Assembly (NCBI GenBank): GCA_003149935.1
Contig: QAMH01000004.1
Span: 62,001-126,000, forward strand
Direction: 5' to 3'
Length of the DNA stretch: 64,000 nt
DNA from: Coriobacteriia bacterium
GTDB taxonomy: Bacteria; Actinomycetota; Coriobacteriia; Coriobacteriales; QAMH01
The notes beneath the pieces are model-generated. The model did not search any database. It saw nothing but the letters and a program-made list of their open reading frames with translations, and was not told where the DNA came from. A program made the translations under genes and the position numbers. The stretch's first letter is position 1. Each line of letters starts with the position of its first letter. Positions 48,094 to 63,000 of this stretch are shown one piece after another.

Positions 48094-51000
48094 ATGATCC
48101 AAAGCAACGAAAATATCTTTCGCGGTGCACGTGCGTTACGCGCGCGTGCGCGCGTTATATATATGGTCGTTGCAGCGATCTTCCTCAGTCTCACCATTTC
48201 GGCAATTTCCGCCACGGTTTTCACCCCCGCCGCTTTTGCAGACGATACGCTCCTGGTTGCCCAAAGCGCCACGAGCGATGACGCTGTAAACGCTGGCGCG
48301 GATGATTCCGCCGGCACTCCTGTTGACCAGGCGATTTCTGGCGCGGAAGGTGGAGATTTCTCGACTCCGCTCACTGCGTTCGCTTCGCTCGAAATGACAG
48401 GAGAGGGTGCCACTGCTCCTGCCGAAATGGCAGGAGAGGGCGCTGTTGCCGAGAATGGCGCGGAAGACTTCTCCGAAGATGCTTCTGACCAGCAGATTTC
48501 TGGCGCGGAAGGTGGAGATTTCTCGACTGCGCTCGAAATGACAGAGGGGGAGACGGCCGACGAAGATTCCGCCGCCACGGAGAACGTCGAGAATCCCACC
48601 CCCGAAGAAACCACTACCGTTGAGGAGGAGACCACTCCCGACCAGGTCGACGTGCCTGGCATCGAGGAGCCCGAGGAAGGAGATTTCTCGACTTCGCTCG
48701 AAATGACAGATGGGATCTACGGTCCGGTGCGTTATCTGGCCGCTGCGTCTGCGCCGGTCATCGCGCCTGCTGCGGGCACCAATACGTTCTCGGATAACGC
48801 AAACATCACCTGGGAGTACAAGAATCATGTGCTGACGATCACTGCCGGTGGCAGTGACAAGCAGCTCACGACTTCCCTGACGGGTTCCAACCTGCCCTGG
48901 CTCACCTCGACCACGAGTGCGGTCAGCCGTGCCGACATCCATAGTATTAAGTTCGTGGCCAACGGCTCGGGTGGCAAGGTCACCCCGTTGGACCTCACGA
49001 GCTGGTTTGCCGATTACACGGCGCTCACCACCATCGACGTGACCAATCTGGATGTCTCCAAGGCCGTGAGCTTTGACAAGATGTTCCAGAACGCGAAGGT
49101 GCTCACCACCATCACGGGTATGGGAGGCTGGAAGACCGACAGCGGCATCTCGTTCCAGGACATGTTTGCCAATGTCGAGAAGCTCGAGTCGCTCGACCTC
49201 TCGGGAGTCTATACTGCGACAGGTTCCGGCAGCAATGTTGCTGACGGTACCGAGAAGAATAGACTCGATATGTTGGCCGGCATGAAGTCCTTGCGCACCA
49301 TCACGCTGCATCCTGACACTGCGCTGACCGATACGGGTATCGAGCGCATCTCCTCGCGCAATGACGACCTTGGCTACTGGATGGCCACGCGCGTCGTTCA
49401 GGGCGAGATCAACGTTTGGCAGGGCAAGCCCTCCGAGCTGATCCAGCGCTGGGGCACCAACGGTGCGGCGGACAACGGACTCAAGGCGAACTTCACCCTC
49501 AACTTCTTCCCCGAGGGTTACTTCACTAGTAATAGTGCAATCAAGTGGACCTACAACTGGAATCGCAAGACGCTCGAGATCGAACTTGATCCGAGCATCG
49601 CCCATACGGACTTCGCCGTCACCGAGACCGCCAGCCAGCTGCCCTGGCTGCGTGCCGTTCCGAGCGAGCTCATCAACATCGTCACCTTCCACGAGACGAT
49701 CGACGGCACTAATACGTATAAGACGGTTGCCCCCGCATCGATTGCGAACTGGTTTGCCGACTACGTCAACCTGAGCGTCTTCAGGGGTTCTGGTCTCGAT
49801 GTCAGCAACGTCACGGACTTTGGCGGCCTGTTCAAGGGCTGCATCAATATCGCGAACATCGACATGACGGGTTGGGTCATGGGTGCATCGGCCAACATTT
49901 CCGAGATGCTCGGGGACTGCCGTTCGCTCAAGACCATCACCGTTTCGGACACCACGCGCATTGCCGGCGCCGGCCTGCTCGACATCTCGTCGATGAACAA
50001 GGCCAATGGCATCTGGGAGCGCTACGACGACAAGGGCAAGGTCAAGGATCCTTGGTTTGGCACGACCGACAACCTCGAGCGTCGTTACAACGGCACCATC
50101 CTGGGCGCTGCCCACGGCGATGCCACCTACCGCTTCAACACCATCCTGCGCGGCGGTCGCTTTGACAACGACAACACCTGGTGGAAGTTCGACAACGTCA
50201 ACAACATCCTGTCCATCGGCGCTGACGATGATGAGGATGGCGAGACCCTGGGCAAGCTCATCAGCGAGACCGCCAGCGCCAACGGCACCCGCTACATGCC
50301 GTGGCTCGAGCAGGTCGATGGCCAGCCCATCGTCACCATTCGCAACGTGGAGCAGATCAAGACCTATAACGGTGCCCAGCCCGCTGACATGTCCTACTGG
50401 TTCAAGGACTTCGTGAAGCTCTTCGACTTTGATGGCACCGGCCTGGACACGAGCCAGTGCGTCGGGTTCACGGGCCTGTTCATGAACGATGTCAATCTTG
50501 GTGGCATCAACAACGGCGTCCTCGACATCAGCTCCTTTGACATGAGCCACAGCATGAGCGCCAATCGCGCTGACATGTTCAAGGGTGTCAACAAGTTGCT
50601 TAATATCAAGTTGGGTCCCAAGGTGCAGCTCATCGGTTCCGGTCTGGACAAGCTCGACCTCCATGACCAGACGAGTGGCACCTGGGTGCGCAAGGGCTCC
50701 GATACCGACTACTGGATCGGCACCTCCGCCAGCTTGCTGAACCGCTACGGCAATGCCGCCTCCGAGGGAGCCGCCCTGGGCGAGGCTGCCCTCTACTTCT
50801 GGGATGTCACGTTGCTGCGCAACGTCTTCCAGTCCAACGGCAACATCTGGTGGGAGTACGACTCTGATGCCGCAACGCTGCGCATCGGTGCCACCAACCC
50901 GAGTGGCAACGTCACCATCACCGAGCGTCCCGATCCCGTCAACGTGCAGAACGACCAGCCTTGGCTGCTCGTCATTGGCAAGGCTGCTGGCAGCGGTGAG

Positions 51001-54000
51001 CCCGCCCGCGCTCTGGGCCGCTCCTCGATTCGCTACATCGTCTTCGAGGACAAGCTCCACATGCTGTATCCGGCCGACTGGTTCAAGGACTATGTCAATC
51101 TCGAGAACCTGCGCTTTGCCAAGGGCATGGACTTCACGGGTGCCACGAGCCTCGCGAACTTCTGCGCCAACTGCACGGCGATGCACACCATCTCGGGTAT
51201 GGGCAACTTCACTAATACTACGGGGATCACCTCCGTGGCCCATATGTTCGATGGCACGAGGTTTGCCACGCTGGCTGGCGTAGACGTCTTCGACACTTCC
51301 AACGTGACGGACTTCAGCTACTTCCTCGCCAACAACACGGTGCTGCGCACCTTCGACAAGGCTGCGGCTTGGAACACCTCCAAGGGCACCAACTTCAGCT
51401 ACTTCTTCTACAACAACCGCTCCCTGTCCACGCTCGACATCTCCGGTTGGGACATGAGCAAGGCGACGACCGCGAGCTCGCGCGAGAACTTCCTCGCAGG
51501 TCTCAACTCGCTCGAGATGCTGTTCCTGGGCGACAAGATTATCCTGACCGATTCCGGTCTGGGTGACGCCACGCTCGCCCCGGACCGCGCCCAGGATAAG
51601 GGCAGCTTCCAGGCCAGCACCTTTGATCCCTCGACGGCCACCAACGCCAGCGTGACTCACAAGTGGCTCGGCCCCTCGGCCGATCTCGAGCGTCGCTACC
51701 CGGTGACCAGCCGCAATTACGGAAGCAACTTCCTCTACGAGTGGAGGGCCCGCAACTACTCTGGTCGCTTTAGTGACGTCAACGGCGGAGACATGGCCTG
51801 GTGGAAGTACGATGCCGTTACGGGCATGCTGACCGTTGGCACCGACACCACCAACCCCATCCAGCTCGCGCTTGACCCGACCGAGGCCGAGGCTGCCTGG
51901 ATCCCCGTCATCGATGCCATCTACGAGGCCGAGAACCAGTACGATGGCCTGGCCAACGTCAAGTCCTTCGTCGCCGAGGCCCTCAACGGCAATCCGACCA
52001 TCCGCCTGTCGGCTTGGAGTCTCGCGAACCTCTTCGCCACCCATTACACCGGGCTCACGAGCTTCAACGGCGCGGGCCTGGCAACGGACCTCGTGATCAG
52101 CCTCGCCTCCATGTTCGAGGGCTGCGACTCGCTCGTCAGCTTCACCGGCGTGGAGAACTGGGACACGGGCAAGGTCACCACCGTAAACGCCATGTTCAAG
52201 GACACCAAGAGTGCCATCGAGATCGAGGGCACCCAGAACTGGAACACCTCGGCGGTCACCGACTTCTCCTCGATGTTCGAGAACGCCATCGGTGTCGAGA
52301 GCATCCTCAACATCGGTACCTGGGACGTCTCGGCGGGCACGACCTTCGAGAACATGTTCAACGGCGCCACGAGCCTCAAGTACCTCAACATCGCCTTTAC
52401 CCCGGCTGCCGGTGGCCACATGAGCGTCACGGCCAACCGCAACGGCATGCTCGCCAACGCACCGGCCATCCTCGAGCTCACGGTCGGCAACAACTCCTAC
52501 CTGGCCGACACGGGCATCGATGACAACCACAAGTCGTCGCGTGGCTCCTGGGAGCGTCGCGACGAGTCGTTCACCATCGTATGGTTTGGCACGACGAAGA
52601 ACCTTATGGTGCGCTATCCGGTGTCTGACCCGGCAAGTGACCTGGGCGTCGTCAAGTACACCTGGGAAGAGGGCACGCTGCGTGGTCGCTTCACTAACGA
52701 GAACGCCTGGTGGCAGTTCACCTACACCGACGACGAGAAGACCCATGGCGACCTCATAATCGGTCTCATCGACACGAGCACGGGCGCCGACCACGTCATC
52801 ACCGAGACGGCCGCCGAGCTTCCCTGGGCCGACGCCTTCGGCGACAACAGGGTCTCGGCCGTCACGATGCAAAACGGCGTCACCTTCGTGGGCGACAACC
52901 TCGCGGGATGGTTCGAGAACTACACCGCGCTCGAGCACTTCGATGGCACCAGCATGAACGTCAGCGGCGCCACGAGTCTCGCCAATCTCTTCAAGGGCGA
53001 TGACAAGCTCATCGTCGTCGAGGGCCTCTCCAACTGGAGCGTCCACAACGTACTCAGCTATGACTCGATGTTCGAGGGTTGCGCATCGGTCACCTCCATC
53101 GACGTCCACGGCTGGGAGATGAACGTCAACGCCACGCGCGTCAACATGTTCAAGGGCCTCGACTCCATCATCTCGCTGTACCTTGGCCAGTACATCAGCC
53201 TCGAGGGCACCGCGCTGTTCGATTCCGACACGCGCAACGCCACCATGGGTTCCTGGATGCGCGCCACCAAGGACGCGGATGCTGTGCTCTACGCCGATGA
53301 CCCCTGGTTTGGCAGCTCCGATGACCTCGTACGCCGTTACGAGAACCCTGCCGGCAACGACCATGGCTGGAAGAACACCGACACTTACGGTGCCTACTAC
53401 TACTGGCAGACCGGCGTGTTCCGCGGCCGCTTTGGCGAGAACGACAACGCCTGGTGGTCCTATGACCGCGGTACGCTGACCTTTGGCATGGACCTGCCCG
53501 AGGTATGGTCGAGCGAGAACACCGTCGAGCCCGTCGTGACCGACCGCTCCATCTACGAGGCCGACACCATCGACCCCGAGACCGGCAAGGTCGTCAAGGG
53601 CGAGCAGAGCTCGCAGCTGCCCTGGGAGAAGGCCTCGAGCGTTGACGGCCTGTTCAACGCCTGGACCGACGTGGTCTCCGTCACGGCACAAACCACCGAG
53701 TACAACGGTGTCACCTACAAGATCAACCCGCGCAACCTCTCCTTCTGGTTCAAGGATTACAAGGGTCTCAAGAGCTTTGACGGCGTCAACATCAACATGA
53801 AGTCCGATGAGCAGTCCCTCGAGTCGCTGTTCGAGGGCTGCACGAGCCTCGCCGTCCTCAACTTCTCCGGTTGGGAATGGGATGGCGACATGGAGCGCAC
53901 CAACATGCTCGCCAACCTGCCGGCGCTCTCCAGCCTCACCATCAAGCGCGTCGTGCTCGAGGGCACGGGCCTGGGCCTCGACGTGAACGGCAAGGAGCTT

Positions 54001-57000
54001 GCCGCCCGCGCCGCCAACGTGGGCCGCTGGGTCATGGACAACAACATCGTCCATGACGTGCCGTGGTTTGGTCCCACCGCCAAGCTCGTGAGCCGCTATG
54101 ACGTGATCCTGTCCGTCGCCATCGACGACGAGCACATGTACACCTGGGACTCCAAGTACGCCGGTAGCCGCGTGGACAACAACCCCAACGCCTGGTGGAT
54201 CTTCTCGCTGGTCGATGACGAGGAGAACGACGTCAAGAAGGGCACGCTCATCATGGGGTCGGATGCCAGCGAGGACCGCGACATCAACAAGTCCGGTACG
54301 GCTACCTTGGTGGACGGCAAGATGGAGTACAGCGGCTCCACCCTGCAGTGGGCGCTGTCGCCGGGCACCACGGTCGTCAAGACCGGCACCCTCGACAACA
54401 TCGTCGAGATCACCGAGGACCTGATTGCCGGCATCCCCAACATTGCGGCTGTCAAGCATGTCAGCACCTTCTCGACCCTGGTTCCGCAGGACACGATGCT
54501 CGGCTGGTTCTCCAACATGGTCAACCTCGAGAGCTTTGACGGCACCTTCCTGGACGTCTCCCACGTCACCAACTTCAACGGCCTGTTTGCCGGCTGCAAG
54601 AAGCTTGCCTACGTCAAGATCGGCAACTGGATCATGCATGATGCCGGCCGCGATGCCGATGTCACCGACATGTTCCGCGACTGCCAGTCGCTCTACAAGC
54701 TCACCGTGGGCAAGGGCGTCGTGCTCTCGCAGGCTTCCGGCCTCAGCGAGACGCTGACGAATCGCGAGCCCGACAAGGGCACCTGGATCTACAACCTGTG
54801 GTTTGGCTCCTCGAGCGACCTGGCCGACGACTACACCAACGCTGGTATCTCGAGCGCGGCCGACGCCCTCTACACCAGCGGCTCGGTCGTCTCGACCGAG
54901 ATCACCTACACCTGGGACGAGGGCAACCTGGGTGGCCGCTTCCCGAGCAACCCCAACGTCTGGTGGCGCTACACGGGTGTCGTGCGCGACGGCATGGTCG
55001 GCCTGCGTGTGGGTCTGCTGCGTATCGGCAGTGACTCCGAGGACAACAACGCCATCACCGAAACCTCCGTGCAGCTGCCCTGGCGCAAGCTGCTCAAGAA
55101 CGTCAACACCATCACCGAGGTGCGCACTGCCGCCGACGGTAGCTATCCTGTCTCGGTCAAGGACCTCTCCGGTTGGTTTGGCACCTATCTGGCCGCCGAC
55201 AACTCGACCCGTGCCCATACGGGCCTGGATACCTTCAAGGGCGAGGGCTTCATCCTGGACAAGCCTGGTAACGAGTGCATCAGCCTCGAGGGCATGTTCG
55301 ACGGCGCGACCAAGCTTTCCAAGGCCACGGGCATGGAGCACTGGAAGACCTCGACCGTGCGCAGCTACGTGCGCATGTTCTACGCCTGCCAGGTGCTCTA
55401 CGACCTGGACATCCAGGATTGGGATATGACCACGGCCCACATCCAGGACACGCCCACCACTCAGGACATGTTCCACGGCATGGGATCGTTCCACATGGGC
55501 CTTGCCAGTTTGACGCTCGGCCCCAACGCCGTGCTTGAGGGCACCAACCTTGCCATGCTGCTGCCCAACCAGCAGGAGGGTCGCACCTTCCACAACAACG
55601 GTGACGGCGTGTGGGTCATGGGTGATGCCCTCAACTCCGATGCCATCACCGGCGATACCGACACGCCGTGGTGGGATACGACGGCTGCTCTCGTGGAGCG
55701 CTACAAGCTCGACAAGACCGCCCAGCGCACAGCCGCCTCCATCGCCACGAAGACGACGCCCGCAACCGTTGCTCCGCCGGCTGACCTCATCCACAAGTAC
55801 ACGTGGACCCCGGGCATGCTCGGTGGTAACTTCCCGAGCAACGCCAACGTCTGGTGGAAGATCGATCATGACACGCGCGACCTCACCATCGGCTTGCACA
55901 ACAAGGACCTTTGCAACGTGGTGACCGAGTACAACCATTTTGCTGACGGCGATGTTGTCGCAGGTTACGAGCAGTACATGACTCCGTGGGCAAAGATTGG
56001 CGCGACCATTGCAAGTTTCAAGGTCGATACGAAGAACGGCAAGGTCGCCCCGACTACTCTCGAAGGCTGGTTTGACGAGGATTACGTCTTCCGTAACGGT
56101 GGCATTGCCGGTAGCTTGGGTAATCCCGCCTGGAATGCAAATAACAGGCTCGATGAGTGGCAGCGCTATATCAGTTCCGAGTGGATTAACCTCGACTGGG
56201 AGTCGACGGCGAACGGCTACAAGCCCTCTGACGGCTACAACGAAGTCAACTCCTTCTACCATAATTGGACGAATTGGACCTATTCGTTCGATCCGCAGTG
56301 GTACAAGGACAAGTACGATAGCAATGGCAATAGGTATACGAGCTACATCGCTGAGAAGATCTTCACGCCCGTATACCTCGAAGCTGGCGAGACCTACTAC
56401 ATGTCTCTCGATTACATGACGAGGAATGAGCCGGATTCTTATTGGGGTTGGTATTGGGGTTATCCCGATTACAGCTTCGAGCTCTACGACACTCTCAGTC
56501 CGCGCCAGAGCACGCACCGCTATAAGGGTATCCACGTCTCCTTGCCGCGTAATCACGATTATCTTACGCATGGTTATGTCACGTTCACGGTTGACAAGAC
56601 TGGCACCTACTACGTCGGCTTCGATGCCTCGGGCTTCTCGGATAACTATGGTCATCTGACTGGCTGGCTTGCCAAGGATCTTGCCGTGTCTCGCTACACG
56701 AAGTTCACCTATTTCGACGGCTCGGGCTTGGATACGACCAATACCACGTCCACGGAGCGTCTGTTCAACAACGCCGTGTTCCTGCGTGACATCATCGGCA
56801 TCGATGATTGGGACACCACGCGCGTCACCACCATGCAGTCCACCTTCCGCAACACCAAGGCTCTCACGACGCTCGATTCCATCAAGGAATGGAACGTCTC
56901 CAACGTCGTCAACTTCAGCCGCATGTTCGAGGGCATGCAGTCCATGGACGCCACCCTCAACCTCGACTGGGTCACCATCTCGGCCGAGGACCTGAGCTAC

Positions 57001-60000
57001 ATGTTCCTCAATAACACCTTCGTCCCCAACACCAACTACCTCAAGCTGTGGGATGTTTCCAAGGTCACCAACTACACGGGCATGTTCAAGAACGCCACGG
57101 CGCTCGAGGACGCGGCCGCCATCTCCGACTGGCGTCTGGGCATCGACGTCACGAGCGACCTCACCGAGATGTTCATGAACACGCCGGCGCTTGCTGCCAT
57201 CGACACGCGTGGTTGGAACCTGGGTAGCCCCACCATCATCGACCGCATGCTCTGCAACGCCACGGCCCTGCGCTCCATGGCCTTTGGCGTCACCACCTCG
57301 CTCAAGGGTGCTTACCTGGGTCTTGACGAGAACGGCAAGCAGTTCCCCTCGCGCAACGCCCGCGCCGGTGGCTGGATACGCCTCAATGCCTCCAAGGACT
57401 GGTTCGGCTCCACGGCCGACGTCGTGGCCCTGTACCCGACGCTCAACTGGGGCGACACGGTCGAGGGCCCCTACACCTACATCTGGACCGACGAGCAGAC
57501 CGGCGGCAACTCCTTCCCCAGCAACGAGTATGCCTGGTGGAAGTACATGAAGGACTCCAAGACCCTCATCATCGGCATCGACGAGGAGAAGGCCAATAAC
57601 CCCGACTTCGTCAACTACCACACCTGGGTCACCGAGACCTTCGAGGAGCTGCCCTGGTTCGTTTCCGAGGATGGCACCGAGAACCTCATCTACACGCCCG
57701 AGGAGATCGAGAACGTGCAGTTCGTCTCCAACGTGCACGTCATCAACCCCTCGCGCTGGTTTGCCGGCTACGTGAACCTGCATTCGGCCGACCTCTCCGG
57801 CATGCGCATCGATCTGGCTGGTGACATCTCCGGTCTGTTCGATGGCGACGTCAAGCTCCAGAGCGTCATCGGCTTGGATGATTGGTACAACGAGATCGGC
57901 GCCGCCACGGATGCCGCCATCGACGAGGCCAACAAGACGCTGCCTTCCGACAAGCAGCTCGTGAAGGACGACACGATCATCACGTCCTTCGAGAACCTCT
58001 TCAAGGACAATACGCTGCTGCGCGAGCTCGAGACACTCGAGAACTGGGATGTCTCCACGGTCACCAACATGGCCGGCATGTTCTGGGGCGCCGCCACGCT
58101 CAATGACATCTCGCAGCTCAACAACTGGACGACCGCGCAGGTCACGACCATGGAGAACATGTTCCGCGGCATGCTCAAGCTGCGCAAGGTCGATGCCGTC
58201 GTCAACTGGGACACCTCGTCGTGCGCCAACTTCGACGGCATGTTCCAGGACTGCAAGACCGTCGTTTCGGTGGACCTCACGAGCCCCAACTGGACCACGG
58301 ATGCGGCCATCTTCCCCAACGGCGATGGCACCAACCGTCTGCAGGCCATTGACATGCTCGCGGGCATGGATGCCCTCAAGTTCCTCTACGTGAAGCCCAC
58401 GACCATCCTCACGGGCACGGGCCTGGAAAAGTCCGACACGCACGAGGGCCGCGATGGCCGCTGGACCCTGCAGACCATCAACGGCTACGTGCCGTGGTGG
58501 GGTAGCGCCACCGACCTCGTGGAGCGCTATCCGATGGAGTACAACACCGAGCTCGACCCGTTTGGCGGCCCCGACGGCATGAACCTCACCTATCGCTTCG
58601 AGTTTGGCAAGCCGGGTGGCCGCTTCGAGAGCAACAAGTTTGGCTGGTGGTACTTCGACAACGACCCCGAGTCCGAGACCTACAAGACGCTCTTCATCGG
58701 CGTGGACACCGAGTGGGTGCAGGTCACGGTCACCAAGGACGGCTCCGGCAACAAGAGCTTCAGCTACGCGAAGGTGCCCGTCGACAACTTCGTCGTGACC
58801 GAGACCGCCGACTACTTGCCGTGGCTCACGCCGGCATCCGGCGCCATCGAGCTCACGCCCGAGGCGGCCCGTCCGCTCATCGAGCATGTCTCCTTCAACA
58901 ATAACGGCATCACGCCGACGGACATCTCGCGCTGGTTTGCCGGCCTGACCAACCTCATCGACGCCGATTTGGCTGGTGTCGAGATGAGCCAGACGCGCTC
59001 CATCGCAAGCCTCTTCGAGGGCGATGCTAAGCTCGAGACGCTCAACACGGGCAACAAGGGCCAGCGCTGGACCGCCATGTCCAATGTCACGACTGCCGCC
59101 AACATGTTCAAGGGCTGCGCGATGCTCGGTGCCGTCACGGGCATGGAGTATTGGGACATGAACAAGGTTCTCAACTTCTCGTCCATGTTCCAGGGTTGCA
59201 CCGTGTTGCCCAACCGCATGATCGAGCAGGCGGGCAAATGGCAGCTCAACACCGATACCGCCACCACTGTCAGCATGGCGAACATGTTCCAGGGCTGTGC
59301 CACCATCACCACGCTCGACGGTTTGCTCGACTGGAACACGAGCCGCGTCAACACCTTTGCCTACATGTTCGAGAACTGCGCCTCGCTGCTCTACGCCAAC
59401 GGCGTGCGCAATTGGACCACCGACATCTGCATGGATTACACGGCCATGTTCCAGGGCGATCGCGCCCTCAAGGAGTTCAACGCCAAGAACTGGGTCGTGG
59501 ACCGTGGCTGCGCCTACGAGAACACCTTCTACCTGTGCATGGCCCTCAACCGCTGCGTGCTGGGCGAGGGCTGGTCCACCATCAAGGAGCCGACCCGCGT
59601 CGATCCGTTCCAGAATATCGTCAACGTCACGCTCGATCCCGGTCAGTCCTACAGCTGGAAGTTCACCGCCCCGCAGTGGGCCGACGGCTTCTACGTCGAA
59701 ATCTTCAACTACATCTTCGACAGCCACTATCCGAGCTGCCCGGCTACTCACGGCTACATCTACGGTGCCGAGAAAGAGGGCATGCCCCTGACGATGTTCT
59801 GGACCGACTACAGGCATGGTTCCACGAGCGCTCTTATCGATGGCCGCTTCTGCCAGATCGATATCGTCGTGCCCGGTGGCTGCGCTGCTAAGTCCTACAT
59901 CAACTTCCAGGTGCACTACGTCTATCCCGAGAAGATGATTTGGGAGTGCGAGGAGGACCACTGGACCGGCACTTGGGATAACATCAACGAGGGCTTTGAC

Positions 60001-63000
60001 AAGTACCAGGCAACCATGGCCGGCACCTACGTATGGGGCGACTTCAAGGCCGGTGCGCGCTTTGACTCAAACGACCGTGCCTGGTGGACCCTCGAGATTC
60101 GCGACGACAGCTACGAGCTCGTCATTAGCCTCGACGAGGGCGACAGCACCCGCGGCAAGGTCAACACCGACCCGGCCAAGGGCCTGACCGTCACCGAGAC
60201 CCGCTTCTACGTGGACGAGGCGCTCAAGTCCCAGCTCGGCTGGTCGCCTTGCAGCCGTTTCAAGGACTACGCGCGCTACGTCAAGATCGTCAACACATAT
60301 AACGGTGTCAACGTGCTGTATCCCAACAGCTGGTTCGAGAACAACGTCAAGCTCGAGAGCTTCGACGGCTCGGGCCTGACCGTGGGCGATGCCACGGATA
60401 TGAACCGCATGTTCAATAACGACGGCAAGCTCTCGAGCTTCACGGGTGTCGAGAACTGGGATGTCTCGCACGTTCTCGACTTCAGCTACATGTTCAACAT
60501 GTGCGCCTCGCTCGGGGACATCAGCCCGCTTGTCGGCTGGCATCTCAATACCGATACGGGTAATACCATCAACATGACCCACATGTTCTATGGCACGCGC
60601 ATCGTGGACCTCAACCCGCTGGCCGCGCCGCAGCCCGGCCAACCCACTGGTTGGGACATGTCGCACGTCCTGGACACGAGCTACATGTTTGCCGAGAACA
60701 AGTTCCTCGTGGACCAGACGCCCATCGCCCATTGGGACATGTCCACCAACGTCAACTTCAGCTACATGTTCGCCAACGACAGCGCCCTTGCCACGATGGA
60801 CCTTTCGCGCTGGCAGATGCGTCGTGTCGTGAGCACGAGCCCGTACTATGCCGTCAACCTCGACAACATGCTCGTCGGGCTTTCGAGCCTCGGCCAGCTC
60901 ACGGTGGGCGAGTCGTCCCTGCTGCAGGGCACGGCGTTCAACAATAGCCTGTCCAATCACGGCCCAACAGACGGCATGTGGCAACTCACGTCTACGCGCG
61001 ACGGCATCGAGGATGGCCTGCTCTTTGCCGACGGACGTAGCCCCTGGTTTGGCGACACCTCCAAGCTCGCCGCACGCTACACCAACGACCCCTATTCGGC
61101 CGACGCGCTCGTCTTCAAGTGGGTTCCCAAGCAGCTGGGCGGCCGCTTTGACAGCAATCCGTACGCCTGGTGGCGCTACGACAAGGACCCGGAGTCGGAT
61201 ACCTACGGCACGCTCACCCTGGGCGTGGACGACCACGACAGCACCACCAAGTACGTGGCTGCCGATGACGACACGACCGTTTACGGCAAGAACGTGACCG
61301 AGCTTTCCGGCACCGTCGATGGCATCGAGTACGTCCTTCCCTGGTTGCAGGTCACCGACGACGAAGCCACCATCACCGACACCTCGCTTCCCACCACCCC
61401 CAATCTCGTCACCAAGACGATCATGGCCGTGACCGACGTCAAGAACGTCGTCAGCTTCAACGGTCTACTCATCGACAATCCCGCCAACTGGTTTGCCGGC
61501 TACTCCGCCATGGAGAGCTTCGACGGCACCCAGATGGACGTCATCAACGCCACGGACATCTCCCACATGCTGCAGGGGACGAGCTCGCTCACCTCGCTCA
61601 CGGGCAACTGGAACGTCTCCAACGTGACCGACATGTCCTACTTCCTGAATGGCGCGAGCTCGCTCGAGTCGATCGCGGCGCTCACCAACTGGGACGTGAC
61701 CAAGGTCACCACCATGGCCCACAGCTTCGACGGCATGAAGAGCCTGCCCAATCTCGACGAGATCGGCTCCTGGCAGATCAACAGCCTCGAGGACGCCTCC
61801 TACGCCTTTGCCAACACGGGCATCACCAACCAGCTCGCCACCATGCACTGGCCCATTCTGGGCACCATGAACCTCACGGGCATGTTCGCCGGCAGCCATG
61901 AGCTCGCCACCGTGGACATCTCCTACTGGGATACGACCAACTGCACCGTGACCGACATGTTCAAGGAGCTGCGCAGCCTCGGTGCCGACACCGGCTACCT
62001 CAAGGTCTCCGGCTTCAACACCCTGATGGGCACGAGCCTTGACGGCATCTCGACGCGTCTTGCCAACCAGGGCATGTGGGTGCGCCAGGAGACCACGCCC
62101 ATCGAGTGGTTCGGCAACGGCAACTCGCTCATCAAGCTGTATCCGGCCACGGGCAAGGGCGTCAACGAGGACACCAACGTCTTCACCTACAGCTGGGATC
62201 CGACCCGTCTGGGTGGCCGCTTCGAGAGCAACCCGTACGTCTGGTGGATCTTCTATCCCAACGCCCTGGGCGATCATGCGGCCAAGACCCTGACCATCGG
62301 CTCCGATCCCGGTTGCCCGAGCACCGAGGTGACCGAGACCAACACCGGTACCACCGACGAAGCCGGCAACGTGACCAATCTGCTGCCCTGGCTCGTCTAC
62401 AACGAGCACATCGACGGCCCCATCGTGCCCAAGGGCAATGTCGTGCACTTCATCGCCGAGAGCGACGTCACGCCGGTGGACGCCGCGGGCCTTGCGGCCG
62501 AGAGTCGTGGCAAGAGCTTCGAAGGCTGGTTCAGCGGCTACAGCGTGCTCAAGGACTTCGATGGCAAGGGCCTCGTGATCGGCAACCCCATCACGTCCTT
62601 CAAGGACCTGTGGAACGGGGACTCGAGCCTCACCAGCATCAGGAACATCTCGCACTGGGATGTCTCCAACATCACCAACATGGCCAACCTGCTCAAGGAC
62701 AACAGCTCGCTCGAGACCTACGGCGAGTTTGGCACCTGGGCTGCTGGTCTGGGCACGGGCAAGCTCGTCAACATCTCCGGCTTGCTCTACAACAACGACA
62801 AGCTTACCAACGACGACCTGGCCTACTTCGGCGGCTGGGACGTCACGGGTGTCACCGACATGAGCTACCTGCTCTACGACGCCGACGCCATCACGACGCT
62901 CGTCAACCTCGAGAACTGGCGCGCGAGCAGCCTGCAGACCATCAACTACGCTTTCGCCGAGATGGAAGAGCTCACGACGCTCGATGGCCTGGCGGATTGG

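Noticed and set aside
48136..59961. An 11.8-kb open frame on the minus strand (over 3,900 codons) opposite the giant BspA gene
   Set aside because: It is a shadow: strong G/C third-position bias of the real plus-strand gene removes stops from the antisense frame. Its translation is low-complexity (repeats of VLEHxxEVxD) with no family match, while the plus frame has a signal peptide and DUF285 motifs.
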